17,412 bases of DNA from Oscillospiraceae bacterium (GCA_018110855.1 JAGBFZ010000280.1:1-17412); one strand, 5' to 3'. Positions 1 through 7,782 are shown, numbered from the stretch's first letter. Program-made: numbers and translations. Notes: a model not told the origin generated them from the sequence alone.

Positions 1-839
1 TCCATGCGGCAGGAAAGCTGTATATAGGGAAAATAATGTTCACAGTCAGATGGCTGTGTATTATGACAGCCTTTATTGTCACGTCCTTTGTGACCGACAA
101 TATTATTGCGGCGTGCGCCGCTTCTCTCATTGTAAGCATTACTGTTTTGGCAATAATGATGACGGTATTTGATCTAAGGCTGCTTTTCGTCTCTGACGGC
201 AAGGATAATTCTATCAGGGATATGGCGAAACTTAATTTCTCTGTTATTATTTTAGGGATACTTTTCATGTTTTTGTCGCTGCTTCCCAAATACATGACAG
301 ATTTTATTCTTGACCCGGAGAGCGTTGCAATTTACGGTTATCTTTTTATGCCTGTTTTTGCTCTGGACCTTATAAGCGGCTTTCTGTATCAGCCAAAGCT
401 TCCCGACTTTTCGGAAAAACTTATTTCGGGACAAATAGGGAAGATACGGCAGATGATAAAAAGTCAGATACTGACAATTGCAGCTTTATCCATCTTTGCT
501 TCTATCGGAGCATATCTGCTGGGAGTCCCTGTTCTGTCTGTCATTTATCATACGGACCTTTCACCATATAGAGCTGTTCTTGTGATACACATGATAAGCG
601 GAGGTCTGATCGCAGTCGGTGCATTTCTTTCCACTATACTTATTCTTGACAGCAGGCAGACCCTTTCCGCACGGATACACGCAATATTTATTCCTTTGAG
701 CATTATTACCTATTATATATTGATAAAGATATACGGGATATCCGGTGCAGCATATGCATATTTTATTTTTACCTCTGCTTATGCAGCAGTGTTATATGTA
801 AGCGTATCAGTAATTTTAAAAAAAAAGGCAGCATATTGA
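1..839 (+). CDS. Polysaccharide flippase (Wzx/MATE-like), 3' part
   Basis: This is the C-terminal part of a multi-span membrane protein that probably flips lipid-linked polysaccharide units across the cytoplasmic membrane. The reading frame is open to the left edge: codons from base 3 read HAAGKLYIGKIM before the first internal ATG at 36. That ATG is therefore unlikely to be the true start, and the N-terminal half lies outside the window. About seven strongly hydrophobic segments are visible in 267 residues, separated by short basic loops. The pattern fits Wzx-type flippases (about 400-500 aa), but the family rests on general character rather than a diagnostic motif. It is the only plus-strand gene and converges on the sugar operon. 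Its last codons, KKKAAY and TGA, are read from the A-tract and left arm of the shared terminator. Base composition is AT-rich (one sampled 60-base line is about 35% GC). Confidence 0.75.
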   Translation, partial: HAAGKLYIGKIMFTVRWLCIMTAFIVTSFVTDNIIAACAASLIVSITVLAIMMTVFDLRLLFVSDGKDNSIRDMAKLNFSVIILGILFMFLSLLPKYMTDFILDPESVAIYGYLFMPVFALDLISGFLYQPKLPDFSEKLISGQIGKIRQMIKSQILTIAALSIFASIGAYLLGVPVLSVIYHTDLSPYRAVLVIHMISGGLIAVGAFLSTILILDSRQTLSARIHAIFIPLSIITYYILIKIYGISGAAYAYFIFTSAYAAVLYVSVSVILKKKAAY

Positions 840-872
840 ATAGGAGCTTAACCTATTCAATATGCTGCCTTT
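818..872. terminator. Bidirectional rho-independent terminator between convergent genes
   Basis: A perfect 18-bp stem is formed by GGCAGCATATTGAATAGG (827-844) and its reverse complement (852-869), with a 7-nt loop AGCTTAA. Three further A:T pairs extend it to 872. Nine A residues at 818-826 give a run of nine U for minus-strand transcripts, so termination of the eleven-gene operon should be strong. In the plus direction only TTT (870-872) follows, so termination of the flippase transcript is probably weaker. The flippase stop codon (837-839) is inside the left arm. The minus-strand glycosyltransferase stop (874-876) is 1 nt outside the hairpin. Confidence 0.92.
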
Positions 873-873
873 A

Positions 874-1890
874 TCAGTTAGCCTGAAAATAATAAAATTT
901 TGACATAATATGATAAAGCAGCATGACCGCCTTCATCAGTCCCATTTTTTCCGCAGCGCAGCAGACTCTTACAACCAGCTTTGCTTTAAAGGATTTGCCG
1001 TTTTTCTTTTTTATATACGGGTTACTCAGATAATCGGGGAAATATTTGCTCATCATTACCCTCAGCTTATCGGTACCTGCATATTTTTCTTTAAGCGGCG
1101 CATTTCTCAGAAACTGAAACATATACGAGTAATATACAAACATAAAGCCATACTCCAGAAGCTGCAGCTCTGTACGGTCTGCGTCCGCATATTCGTCTTT
1201 AACATTCCTGAGCAGGGTCTCCAGCGAATATTCGGGAGTCCACATTTTTTCATGTATCTTCTTATTTTTGCTTGTGGAATCCAGATGAACGAGATAATTC
1301 CAGCAGGGTGTGTCAACATATGCCACTTTTTTTGCATAATGAGCAAAACGAAGCGTCTTTTCCGCATCGACCCATAAGCTGTCCTTGATTCGGATAGAAT
1401 GTTCCTTATAGATGGAATTTTTAAACAGATTTGCCTGCTGCATCGTATATCCCCATTGAATAGGATCCTTTGCGATCATCTGCTCATGCACTGTTTTTCC
1501 CGAATCATTGACGCTTCTGTATGTGCCTATCACCCGATCTGCGTCGGTCTTTTTGGCTGCCTCGGCTAATTTTTCCAAAGCATCGGGGTCCATCCAGTCA
1601 TCTGCGTCATGAAACAGCAGATATTTTCCTTCAGCGGCATATGCCCCTGTATTATCTCCATTGGCAAGACCGATGTTCTTTTCGATCGTCACAATATTGA
1701 CGGGTATGGCGGGATTCTCTTTCATAAATGCCTTCAGCACTTCCACCGAATTATCGGTACAACCGTTATCCACAAATACCACTTCAAAATCGGTAAAGGT
1801 CTGAGCGGCAATGCCTTCAAGAGCCTTCGGCAGCAAATGCGCATAATTGTAGCAGATAAGTACTATGGAAATAAAAGGTTCGCTTTTCAT
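874..1890 (-). CDS. Family 2 glycosyltransferase (GT-A fold), last gene of the operon
   Basis: This 338-aa soluble glycosyltransferase probably adds one sugar to the repeat unit of a surface polysaccharide at the cytoplasmic face of the membrane. The N-terminus has the GT2 signature SIVLICYNYAHLLPKAL, then a nucleotide-binding VFVDNGCTDNS stretch and the metal-binding DADD at residues 95-98 (HDADDWMDPDAL). The C-terminal half is helical and partly hydrophobic and probably binds the acceptor. I chose the ATG at 1890 because the GT2 fold starts directly after it. A longer frame starts at a GTG at 1947 but would overlap the upstream epimerase gene and add 19 residues with no family resemblance. 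An AAAAGG site lies 12 nt upstream, which is a little far. The gene is 22 nt after the RmlC-like gene and just before the operon terminator. Donor and acceptor cannot be read from the sequence. Confidence 0.88.
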   Translation of the reverse strand: MKSEPFISIVLICYNYAHLLPKALEGIAAQTFTDFEVVFVDNGCTDNSVEVLKAFMKENPAIPVNIVTIEKNIGLANGDNTGAYAAEGKYLLFHDADDWMDPDALEKLAEAAKKTDADRVIGTYRSVNDSGKTVHEQMIAKDPIQWGYTMQQANLFKNSIYKEHSIRIKDSLWVDAEKTLRFAHYAKKVAYVDTPCWNYLVHLDSTSKNKKIHEKMWTPEYSLETLLRNVKDEYADADRTELQLLEYGFMFVYYSYMFQFLRNAPLKEKYAGTDKLRVMMSKYFPDYLSNPYIKKKNGKSFKAKLVVRVCCAAEKMGLMKAVMLLYHIMSKFYYFQAN

Positions 1891-1912
1891 ATTTATACAC
1901 TGCCTTTTAATA

Positions 1913-2482
1913 TCAATAAGTAAATTTGCAATTGCTTTTGAATTCACGGAAGGTCATCAGCTTTTTGTCCCTGCTGCCGAGAACTGCATTTTTTATGTCC
2001 ATGATGGGCCATTCCACAGCTATATCGGGGTCGCAGTACAAAATGCCTGTATCTGTTTCTTTATCATACTTGCCGTCGCAGTTATAGCTTACGATGCTGT
2101 CATCGCTCAATGACATGAAGCCATGGGCACAGCCACGGGGAATATACAGGCTTGTCCTGTTTTCATTGGATAAATATACTCCTCTCCACTGACCGAAGGT
2201 GCTGCTTTCCTCCCGCAGATCGACTATTACATCAAATACCTTTCCGCTGATAACACTTACCAATTTCGCCTGCGGGTGATACAGCTGAAAATGCATTCCG
2301 CGAATAACGTTTTTTGTTGAATGGGAAATAAAGAATTCATTGCATTCAAAATGAATCCCATGTTCCTCATAAATATCCTTTTCAAAGTTTTTTACAAAGC
2401 TTCCTCTGTTATCTTCACTGAAAAATGAATTGATGATATATGCGCCTTCAATATTCATTTTTTCAAAGCTGAATCCCATCAT
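1913..2482 (-). CDS. RmlC-fold sugar epimerase (dTDP-4-dehydrorhamnose 3,5-epimerase family), probably acting on a CDP-4-keto sugar
   Basis: This 189-aa cupin is of typical RmlC length. The family's catalytic His is H64 in VIRGMHFQ, its likely Asp partner is D172 in GSRD, and a general-acid Tyr could be Y133 or Y139. IPRGCAHGF (114-122) and DPDIAVEWP (151-159) are also recognisable. The family epimerises C3 and/or C5 of 4-keto-6-deoxy nucleotide sugars. No rmlA, rmlB or rmlD is nearby. The only 4-keto-6-deoxy sugar made here is CDP-linked, so by analogy with AscE of ascarylose biosynthesis I infer that it epimerises C5 of CDP-4-keto-3,6-dideoxyglucose or of its branched derivative. The start at 2482 is set by GGAGGA at 2491-2496, 8 nt upstream. 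The gene overlaps the end of the preceding SDR by 20 nt. Confidence 0.85.
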   Translation of the reverse strand: MMGFSFEKMNIEGAYIINSFFSEDNRGSFVKNFEKDIYEEHGIHFECNEFFISHSTKNVIRGMHFQLYHPQAKLVSVISGKVFDVIVDLREESSTFGQWRGVYLSNENRTSLYIPRGCAHGFMSLSDDSIVSYNCDGKYDKETDTGILYCDPDIAVEWPIMDIKNAVLGSRDKKLMTFREFKSNCKFTY

Positions 2483-3404
2483 TATTTTTTTCCTCCGATC
2501 TTATCCATTCTGCCGTTAATTTTATCCCTTCCGCAAAGGGCACCTCTATCCTGAACCCGGTATCGTTATAGACCGATCCGGTATCAAACTCCTTATAGGA
2601 CAAGCTTACTCCGTTAAAAGGCAGCTCTCCGAAGCCAAGCACCTGATCCGGTGCTGCTATCCTGCCTATTTCCGACAAGAACTCCTTCAGAGGTCTCGGT
2701 TCAACATTTCCGATATAGTAGGTCTTATTATTTTTTCCTTTTTCTCCGATTGCGGCAAACATTCGGGCTGCATCGGTTATATATATAAAATCATACAGCT
2801 GCTCTCCCGGTGAAAAGCTGACGTGCTCCTTTGCAAGCAGCTTTCTTATAGTTGTATTCACAAGTCTCGGTGAATATTCTCCCGGACCGTAAATATTGGA
2901 AATGACGCCCGCATGATATATCAGCCCCAATCGGTTTGCAAGGGTCCTGCACATATAATTGGCGGTGATCTTTGCTGTGCAGTACTGAGAGGACGGACTT
3001 GGACTGATTTCCTCATGCATCAGCTTGGCTATTTCATATTCCATCACACTGGAGGCAAAAATAAATTTGCGGCACCCAAGCTTTGCTGCCATTCTGACCG
3101 CCTCGCACGAATATTTTACGTTGAGCAGCTGCAGCTCTTCATCACTTCTCATTTCGCCCGCACTGCCTGTCCATGCGAAATGATAAAAGCAGTCATATTC
3201 ACCGACCGCTATTTTTTCGTTCAGCTTATCATATTCTTTTAAGCTGCATTCGACCACTGTGGTGTTTTTCAGTTGTTTAAGCTCGTCGGTTTTCTTATCT
3301 CCGTTTCTGACAAGAGCGATAACTTCAACATTATTGTCAGTCAGTGCCTTCACTGTCGCTTTCCCCACAAAGCCGTTTGCGCCTGTTACAATAGCTTTTT
3401 TCAC
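2463..3404 (-). CDS. NAD(P)-dependent SDR sugar epimerase/reductase (second of two paralogues)
   Basis: This 313-aa extended short-chain dehydrogenase has the Rossmann motif TGANGFVG (7-14), the substrate-side ASSVMEY (118-123) and the catalytic Tyr/Lys pair Y141-x3-K145. Such enzymes reduce, epimerise or dehydrate nucleotide sugars. In this operon it is most likely a 4-keto reductase or epimerase finishing the CDP-dideoxy sugar, or acting on its C-branch. That role is inferred. The start is GTG at 3404 rather than ATG, with AGAGGTG about 5 nt upstream, and it overlaps the stop of the preceding glycosyltransferase as GTGA. It resembles the SDR at 4381-5301 along its whole length (FYHFAW against FYHLAW; RPLKEF against RPLREY). 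Its GC content is lower than that of the operon's right half. Confidence 0.85.
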   Translation of the reverse strand: MKKAIVTGANGFVGKATVKALTDNNVEVIALVRNGDKKTDELKQLKNTTVVECSLKEYDKLNEKIAVGEYDCFYHFAWTGSAGEMRSDEELQLLNVKYSCEAVRMAAKLGCRKFIFASSVMEYEIAKLMHEEISPSPSSQYCTAKITANYMCRTLANRLGLIYHAGVISNIYGPGEYSPRLVNTTIRKLLAKEHVSFSPGEQLYDFIYITDAARMFAAIGEKGKNNKTYYIGNVEPRPLKEFLSEIGRIAAPDQVLGFGELPFNGVSLSYKEFDTGSVYNDTGFRIEVPFAEGIKLTAEWIRSEEKNNDGIQL

Positions 3405-4384
3405 TGTTTCACCTCTTCCGGCAGCTTATCATCATTGTTTTCCTGAGACTTATCATCAAAATTCAGTCTGCGCTCCTCTATTACAAGAGGTCTTTTCATC
3501 ATTCTTGAATTGATGTTAAGCACATATTCTCCCAGCAGTCCTATGAAAAATATCTGAATGCCTCCCAGCACAAAGATACCTATAAGCATAGGTGCGTCTC
3601 CCATGGCAAAGCTGTCCCAGTTTACAAGCTTCAGTATCAGATATACAAAGCCGATGGCAATGCTTAAAAAAGAGATAATAAATCCGATTATGGTCGCAAT
3701 GCGCATACCTATCTTTGTGTATGAGGTGAAGCTCAGCATTGCTGCGTCATACAGGCGGTACCAATTGTTGCTGGTCTTGCCCGCACGGCGCTGCTGCTGC
3801 TCATAAGGAAGATCCTTTCTCTTGAAGCCAAGCTCCGCAACTATTCCTCTGAGGAAGGGCATAGGGTCGTCAAGCTCTCTGAGAACGTTTATAAATGATT
3901 TATCATATAGTCCGAAGCCCGTAAAATGCTCTATCTGCTCAACATCGGACATTTTCTTGATGAGCTTGTAATAGCAGGTGCGCAGAAAGCGCATTACAGG
4001 ATTTTCCTTGCTTGAGGTCTTTATTGCACAAACTATTTTATAGCCCTGCTCCCATTCGTGAATGAATTTGGGTATCATTTCCACAGGGTCCTGAAAATCG
4101 GCGCACATGGTTATAGTGCAGTCTCCCTTTGTCTGGAGCATACCGTAAAAGGGCGAATTGAACTGTCCGAAATTTTTTGCATTGAATATGGCTTTTATCT
4201 TTGGATTTCCCTTGCAGAGCATTTCCAGCTTTTCCCTTGTGGTGTCCTTTGAATCGTTATCAATGAACAAAAGCTCATAGTCATACTGAGGGAGCTTCTC
4301 AAGCTGTTCAATAATAGCCTCGGACAGAGGTATCACATTTTCTTCCTCGTTATATGTAGGAACCATTACACTGATCTTTTTCAT
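3401..4384 (-). CDS. DPM1/GtrB-like polyprenyl-phosphate glycosyltransferase (GT2) with two membrane spans
   Basis: This 327-aa protein matches bacterial dolichyl-phosphate-mannose-synthase-like enzymes such as GtrB and ArnC, which move a sugar from a nucleotide donor to undecaprenyl phosphate. The N-terminal GT-A domain begins SVMVPTYNEEENV, has LLFIDNDSKDTT (39-49), the metal motif ADFQDP (95-100) and the conserved RRAGKTS near 199-205. Two hydrophobic helices follow at about 229-252 and 266-290, then a charged tail rich in Asp, Glu and Asn. It overlaps the upstream SDR as ATGA and the downstream SDR as GTGA, so the three are probably translationally coupled. The likely role is to load the finished (branched) dideoxy sugar, or another sugar of the unit, onto polyprenyl phosphate. 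No GtrA-type flippase accompanies it in the window. Confidence 0.88.
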   Translation of the reverse strand: MKKISVMVPTYNEEENVIPLSEAIIEQLEKLPQYDYELLFIDNDSKDTTREKLEMLCKGNPKIKAIFNAKNFGQFNSPFYGMLQTKGDCTITMCADFQDPVEMIPKFIHEWEQGYKIVCAIKTSSKENPVMRFLRTCYYKLIKKMSDVEQIEHFTGFGLYDKSFINVLRELDDPMPFLRGIVAELGFKRKDLPYEQQQRRAGKTSNNWYRLYDAAMLSFTSYTKIGMRIATIIGFIISFLSIAIGFVYLILKLVNWDSFAMGDAPMLIGIFVLGGIQIFFIGLLGEYVLNINSRMMKRPLVIEERRLNFDDKSQENNDDKLPEEVKQ

Positions 4385-5301
4385 TTTAAGTTACCTGATG
4401 CTTTCTTTATAGATTCTATTGTGAGCTTAATGCCCCTTTCAAAGCTGTAAGCGGGCTTAAAGCCAAGCTCCTCTTGAAGGGTGCTGATATCTGCGCCCAG
4501 ATACATGACCTGATTTGCCCCATAGGGATTTTTTCCCAGTCCCGGAGGGAGACGTGGGTCAACTGTATCCCTAAGTATCTCTATGTATTCTCTCAGCGGT
4601 CTTATATTTCCGCTTCCAAGAGGATAAACGCTGCCGTTTCTCCCCTTTTTCCACATAAGATAAAGTGCCTCTGCGGCGTCATAGGAGAAAAGATAGTCCC
4701 ACATCTGACCGCCTGCCGTAAGGGACGGCTCCTCGCCCCTCAGAAGCGAACCTATTACATAGGATATCATGGAGCTTTCGCCGTCATTGGGTCCGTAAAC
4801 GCTTAATATACGGGTCCATATATGGCGGATACCATATTCTGCGCACATGGTTCTGCTCATCTGTCCCGCACAGAGCTTTGCCATTCCGTAGCCGTTTTCG
4901 GGGAAACAGGGAGTTTCGGGTGTAAGAGGCTCGTTATGCCGTCCGTATTCCGCCTGACTGCCTGCACCTATAAAGCACTCACAGCCAAGAGCTTTTGCGG
5001 CTTTTACAGTGTCAAGGGTGTATCTGATATTATCCGTCTGGGAATACATATCGTTCCGCCCTGCGCCCACAGTTTTCGCCCATGCAAGGTGATAGAACAC
5101 ATCTGCATGAGCTATCCTCTGCGGCAGCTCCGAAAGCTCCTCAAGACTGCAGAAAACAAGCTCTGCGCCTTCGGGTATCCTGTCCGTCCGGGAGCTGTCC
5201 CTGCGGCATACGGCATAAACCTTTGCGCCCTCGCTTATGAGCTTTGCGCAGAGGGCTGTTCCTATGGCTCCTGTGGGACCTGTTATTACGGCAGTGACCA
5301 T
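4381..5301 (-). CDS. NAD(P)-dependent SDR sugar epimerase/reductase (first of two paralogues)
   Basis: This 306-aa extended SDR has TGPTGAIG (7-14) for cofactor binding, GAGSQAEYG (112-120) in the active site and the catalytic pair Y138-x3-K142 (YGMAK). A conserved VYGPND and a C-terminal substrate domain follow. It is an NDP-sugar epimerase/dehydratase/reductase-type enzyme. Within this pathway it may reduce the 4-keto group or, as proposed for YerF in the yersiniose pathway, the carbonyl of the C4 side chain. The exact reaction is inference. ATG at 5301 is supported by AAGGAG about 9 nt upstream, overlapping the stop of the HAD gene; the intergenic gap is 15 nt. The 3' end overlaps the membrane glycosyltransferase by 4 nt. 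It is a paralogue of the SDR at 2463-3404. Confidence 0.86.
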   Translation of the reverse strand: MVTAVITGPTGAIGTALCAKLISEGAKVYAVCRRDSSRTDRIPEGAELVFCSLEELSELPQRIAHADVFYHLAWAKTVGAGRNDMYSQTDNIRYTLDTVKAAKALGCECFIGAGSQAEYGRHNEPLTPETPCFPENGYGMAKLCAGQMSRTMCAEYGIRHIWTRILSVYGPNDGESSMISYVIGSLLRGEEPSLTAGGQMWDYLFSYDAAEALYLMWKKGRNGSVYPLGSGNIRPLREYIEILRDTVDPRLPPGLGKNPYGANQVMYLGADISTLQEELGFKPAYSFERGIKLTIESIKKASGNLK

Positions 5302-5316
5302 GCTTATACTCTCCTT

Positions 5317-5964
5317 TTATGAAAGCTCGTCAAAAAATCTCAGTAAATCCTCGGGGGAAGAGGCAATATAAAGATGCGGCTCCCCTTCAAGCTCTTCCAT
5401 TGTGCCGAAGCCGAAGGAAACACCTATTCCCTTTATATTGCAGGCAGAAGCCCCTATAAGATCCTGCGCCTTGTCGCCCACCATAAAGGTATCATCGGCA
5501 TTGAGACTGTATTTTTCCATAAGATACGAGATGACCTCTGCCTTTTTGCTCCTTGTGTTATCAAGGCAGCTGCCCGCTGTCTCTTCAAAGAAACGGGAAA
5601 ATCCGAAAAAGTCAAGTATTTTCACAGCAAAGGGAGTGGGCTTTGAGGTAGCAACAAAAAGGCGGCAGCCCTTTGCAGTCAGATCCTCAAGAAGCTCCCT
5701 TATCCCTTCATAGGGACTGCAAAGGAGCATATCCTCACGGCTGTAATGCTCTCGGAAGATCTTTACAGCCTCCATTGCTCTGTCAGGCTCCATTTTATAT
5801 ACGCTTATGAAAGAGTCCTTCAGAGGGGGACCTATAAACGCTGACAGTACTTCATAGGAAAATGACGGCAGACCCATATCCGAAGCGGTTTTCTTAATGG
5901 AGGAGATTATCCCTTCCCCTGTGTTTATCAGAGTGCCGTCAAGGTCGAACAGTATATTTTTCAT
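5317..5964 (-). CDS. HAD superfamily phosphatase (Gph/phosphoglycolate phosphatase-like)
   Basis: This 215-aa HAD-IA hydrolase has motif I FDLDGTL with nucleophile D7 and acid D9, motif II VATSKP, and motif III/IV MVGDKAQD, with an alpha-helical cap between motifs I and II. The family dephosphorylates small metabolites, often sugar phosphates. Its place between the TPP enzyme and an SDR, 4 nt after the TPP gene, suggests a role in the same pathway, for example removing phosphate from an aldolase-derived intermediate or from a sugar phosphate. A general housekeeping role cannot be excluded. I chose ATG at 5964 because the fold begins there (MKNILFDLDG). The frame continues to 6018, but that extension lies inside the preceding gene and adds residues not typical of the family. 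A GGAT site about 8 nt upstream is weak, so coupling to the TPP gene is likely. Confidence 0.87.
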   Translation of the reverse strand: MKNILFDLDGTLINTGEGIISSIKKTASDMGLPSFSYEVLSAFIGPPLKDSFISVYKMEPDRAMEAVKIFREHYSREDMLLCSPYEGIRELLEDLTAKGCRLFVATSKPTPFAVKILDFFGFSRFFEETAGSCLDNTRSKKAEVISYLMEKYSLNADDTFMVGDKAQDLIGASACNIKGIGVSFGFGTMEELEGEPHLYIASSPEDLLRFFDELS

Positions 5965-5968
5965 GGAC

Positions 5969-7768
5969 TTATCCTTTTTCAAAAAGAGGAATGAGCATAT
6001 TTTCAGCCATTTCCTCATCGCTCAGGGGCGGATTCATATACTCAAGGGGCAGAGACTCCATCTGACCGTCGCTGCGCTTATAGGATACCTGCTTGGGCAG
6101 GGCTGTGAGACCGATGGGAGTCATTACTTCGATTATTACGGGACCGTTATATTCAAAGGCTTCCTTTACCTTGCTGTCAAGCTCGCTGTTATTGTTGATA
6201 ACGATACTCTTGAGCTTATACGCCTCGGCAATTTCAGCCACATGGGGCAGCGAAAGCTCCGATTCCTCATTGCAGGCAACAAGATGGCCGTTAAACAGAT
6301 TCGTCTGAGTTGCCTTGATGGCTCCATAGCCTCTGTTGCTCAGCACAAACAGCTTTACGGGGAGATCTAACCTGCGAAGCGTTTCCATTTCCTGAATATT
6401 CATCACAAAGCCGCCGTCGCCGTTAACGCCTACAGTCATTCTGCCGCCGCCTGCAAGACAGGCGCCGATGGCAGAGGGAAAGCCGTAGCCCATGGAGGCA
6501 AGACCCTTTGTGCAGAAAACTCTCTGTCCCTTCTTCACCTTGAAGGTCTGCATTGAGATATCAATACAGCTTCCCGAGCTGCCCGAAACATAAATATCGT
6601 CCCTGCCCATATATTTGGAGATAGTCTCAAGGAGACAATAGGTGTTGACAAGCTCCTTCTGCTCCCAGTATTCACGGGGCACAAGGGGATATTTTTCCCT
6701 TACTCTGTTTCCGTAGGCAAACCATTCGGAGCGGTCACGGGGGATAATCTTATCCTTATTTTGAAGCATAAGGGAGATAAATTCCTTTGCATCGGCGCAT
6801 ACGGGCATATCGGGGCGCACATTGGTCTTGTGAAGCTCGGCTGGGTCGATATCCACCATTATTTTTTTTGCGGCTCTTGCAAAGCCGTCAAAATTATATC
6901 CCGTCTGCAAAAGGTTCAGCCTTGCTCCGATACTCAGAAAGAGATCGGAATTCTGCTGCATGAAATTGGCATAGCGGTGTCCCAGACCTCCGGGGCGGCC
7001 GAAATACAAGGGGTTTTCCTCCTCGATAAGGTCGATGCCGTTCCATGTGGTCAGAACGGGGATATTAAGGACTTTAGTCAGCTCCTCAAATTCCTTCTCA
7101 GCGCCTGCCAGCCTTATGCCGTTTCCTGCCATTAAAACAGGTCTTTCGGAGCTGTTAAGGCTGTCGATGATGCTCAGCACCTGCTTTAAAAGTCCGCTGT
7201 TTTTTTGCTTCGGAGGCGCATTATAGCCTATGAGCTTTTCCTCGTCCACCATGTAAGCCTGAACATCAAGGGGAATATCAAGCCATACAGGACCTTTTCG
7301 TCCGCTTGTTGCCTCGTAAAGCGCCCTTTCAAGATGATATCTTATCATCATGGGGTCGTCAACAAGAGCGGCATATTTTGTTATGGGCTTTACAACGGAT
7401 ATGATATCAAGCTCCTGCATACCCTGCTGACGAAGCCCCTGTCCGTTTATCATATCTGCACGCTTTACCTGACCCGATACCACAAACATGGGAGTGGATT
7501 CAATGTATGCTCCCGCAACGCCTGTCAGGGCATTGGTGCCGCCGGGACCTGTTGTAACCATAAGGAGACCTATGTTATTTGTCACTCTTGCATAGGCTTC
7601 TGCGGCAATGGCGCACGCCTGCTCGTGGAGACAGGTGATGAATTTTATCCTGTTGCTGTTTCCGAGAGAATCGTTCAGGTGCATTGCTCCGCCGCCGGGG
7701 AGCATGAACATATGCTTTGCCCCCGTTTTTTCAAGAAAGCCGATAACATAATCCGATACCTTTATCAT
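5969..7768 (-). CDS. TPP-dependent enzyme of the acetolactate synthase/YerE family, probable sugar C-branching enzyme
   Basis: This 599-aa protein has the full three-domain layout: an N-terminal Pyr domain with the activating Glu E49 in CLHEQACAIAAEAYAR and GPGGTNA (74-80), a central domain (about 195-345) that binds FAD in acetohydroxyacid synthase, and a PP domain with G450-D-G-G and metal-ligand N478 (LSNRGYG). Acetolactate synthases use this machinery to transfer an acyl group from pyruvate. YerE of Yersinia uses it to attach a two-carbon unit to C4 of CDP-4-keto-3,6-dideoxyglucose. Here no ilvN, ilvC or ilvD is adjacent, but rfbFGH, which make exactly that sugar, lie directly upstream. 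A YerE-like role is therefore preferred over amino-acid synthesis. ATG at 7768 has GAGG 8 nt upstream and lies 14 nt after the aldolase. The acyl donor is unknown and may come from that aldolase. Confidence 0.85.
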   Translation of the reverse strand: MIKVSDYVIGFLEKTGAKHMFMLPGGGAMHLNDSLGNSNRIKFITCLHEQACAIAAEAYARVTNNIGLLMVTTGPGGTNALTGVAGAYIESTPMFVVSGQVKRADMINGQGLRQQGMQELDIISVVKPITKYAALVDDPMMIRYHLERALYEATSGRKGPVWLDIPLDVQAYMVDEEKLIGYNAPPKQKNSGLLKQVLSIIDSLNSSERPVLMAGNGIRLAGAEKEFEELTKVLNIPVLTTWNGIDLIEEENPLYFGRPGGLGHRYANFMQQNSDLFLSIGARLNLLQTGYNFDGFARAAKKIMVDIDPAELHKTNVRPDMPVCADAKEFISLMLQNKDKIIPRDRSEWFAYGNRVREKYPLVPREYWEQKELVNTYCLLETISKYMGRDDIYVSGSSGSCIDISMQTFKVKKGQRVFCTKGLASMGYGFPSAIGACLAGGGRMTVGVNGDGGFVMNIQEMETLRRLDLPVKLFVLSNRGYGAIKATQTNLFNGHLVACNEESELSLPHVAEIAEAYKLKSIVINNNSELDSKVKEAFEYNGPVIIEVMTPIGLTALPKQVSYKRSDGQMESLPLEYMNPPLSDEEMAENMLIPLFEKG

Positions 7769-7782
7769 TTCTATACCTCAAT

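Noticed and set aside
36..839. The flippase as a complete 267-aa gene starting at 36
   Set aside because: The frame is open to the window edge with flippase-like sequence before the ATG, so it is a 5'-truncated gene.
1891..1947. Longer 357-aa reading of the last glycosyltransferase
   Set aside because: It starts at GTG inside the epimerase gene and adds residues that do not match the GT2 family; ATG at 1890 fits.
1913..2482. Reading the RmlC-like gene as part of a dTDP-rhamnose pathway
   Set aside because: rmlA, rmlB and rmlD are absent from the window; the only 4-keto-6-deoxy sugar made here is CDP-linked.
4822..5322. Plus-strand 166-aa open frame opposite the first SDR
   Set aside because: It is the shadow of an SDR with clear catalytic motifs; the composition is Cys-rich and unlike a real protein.
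5969..7768. Calling the TPP gene ilvB (biosynthetic acetolactate synthase)
   Set aside because: There is no ilvN, ilvC or ilvD nearby and the gene is embedded between CDP-sugar genes, so a sugar-branching role fits better. Not excluded without a tree.
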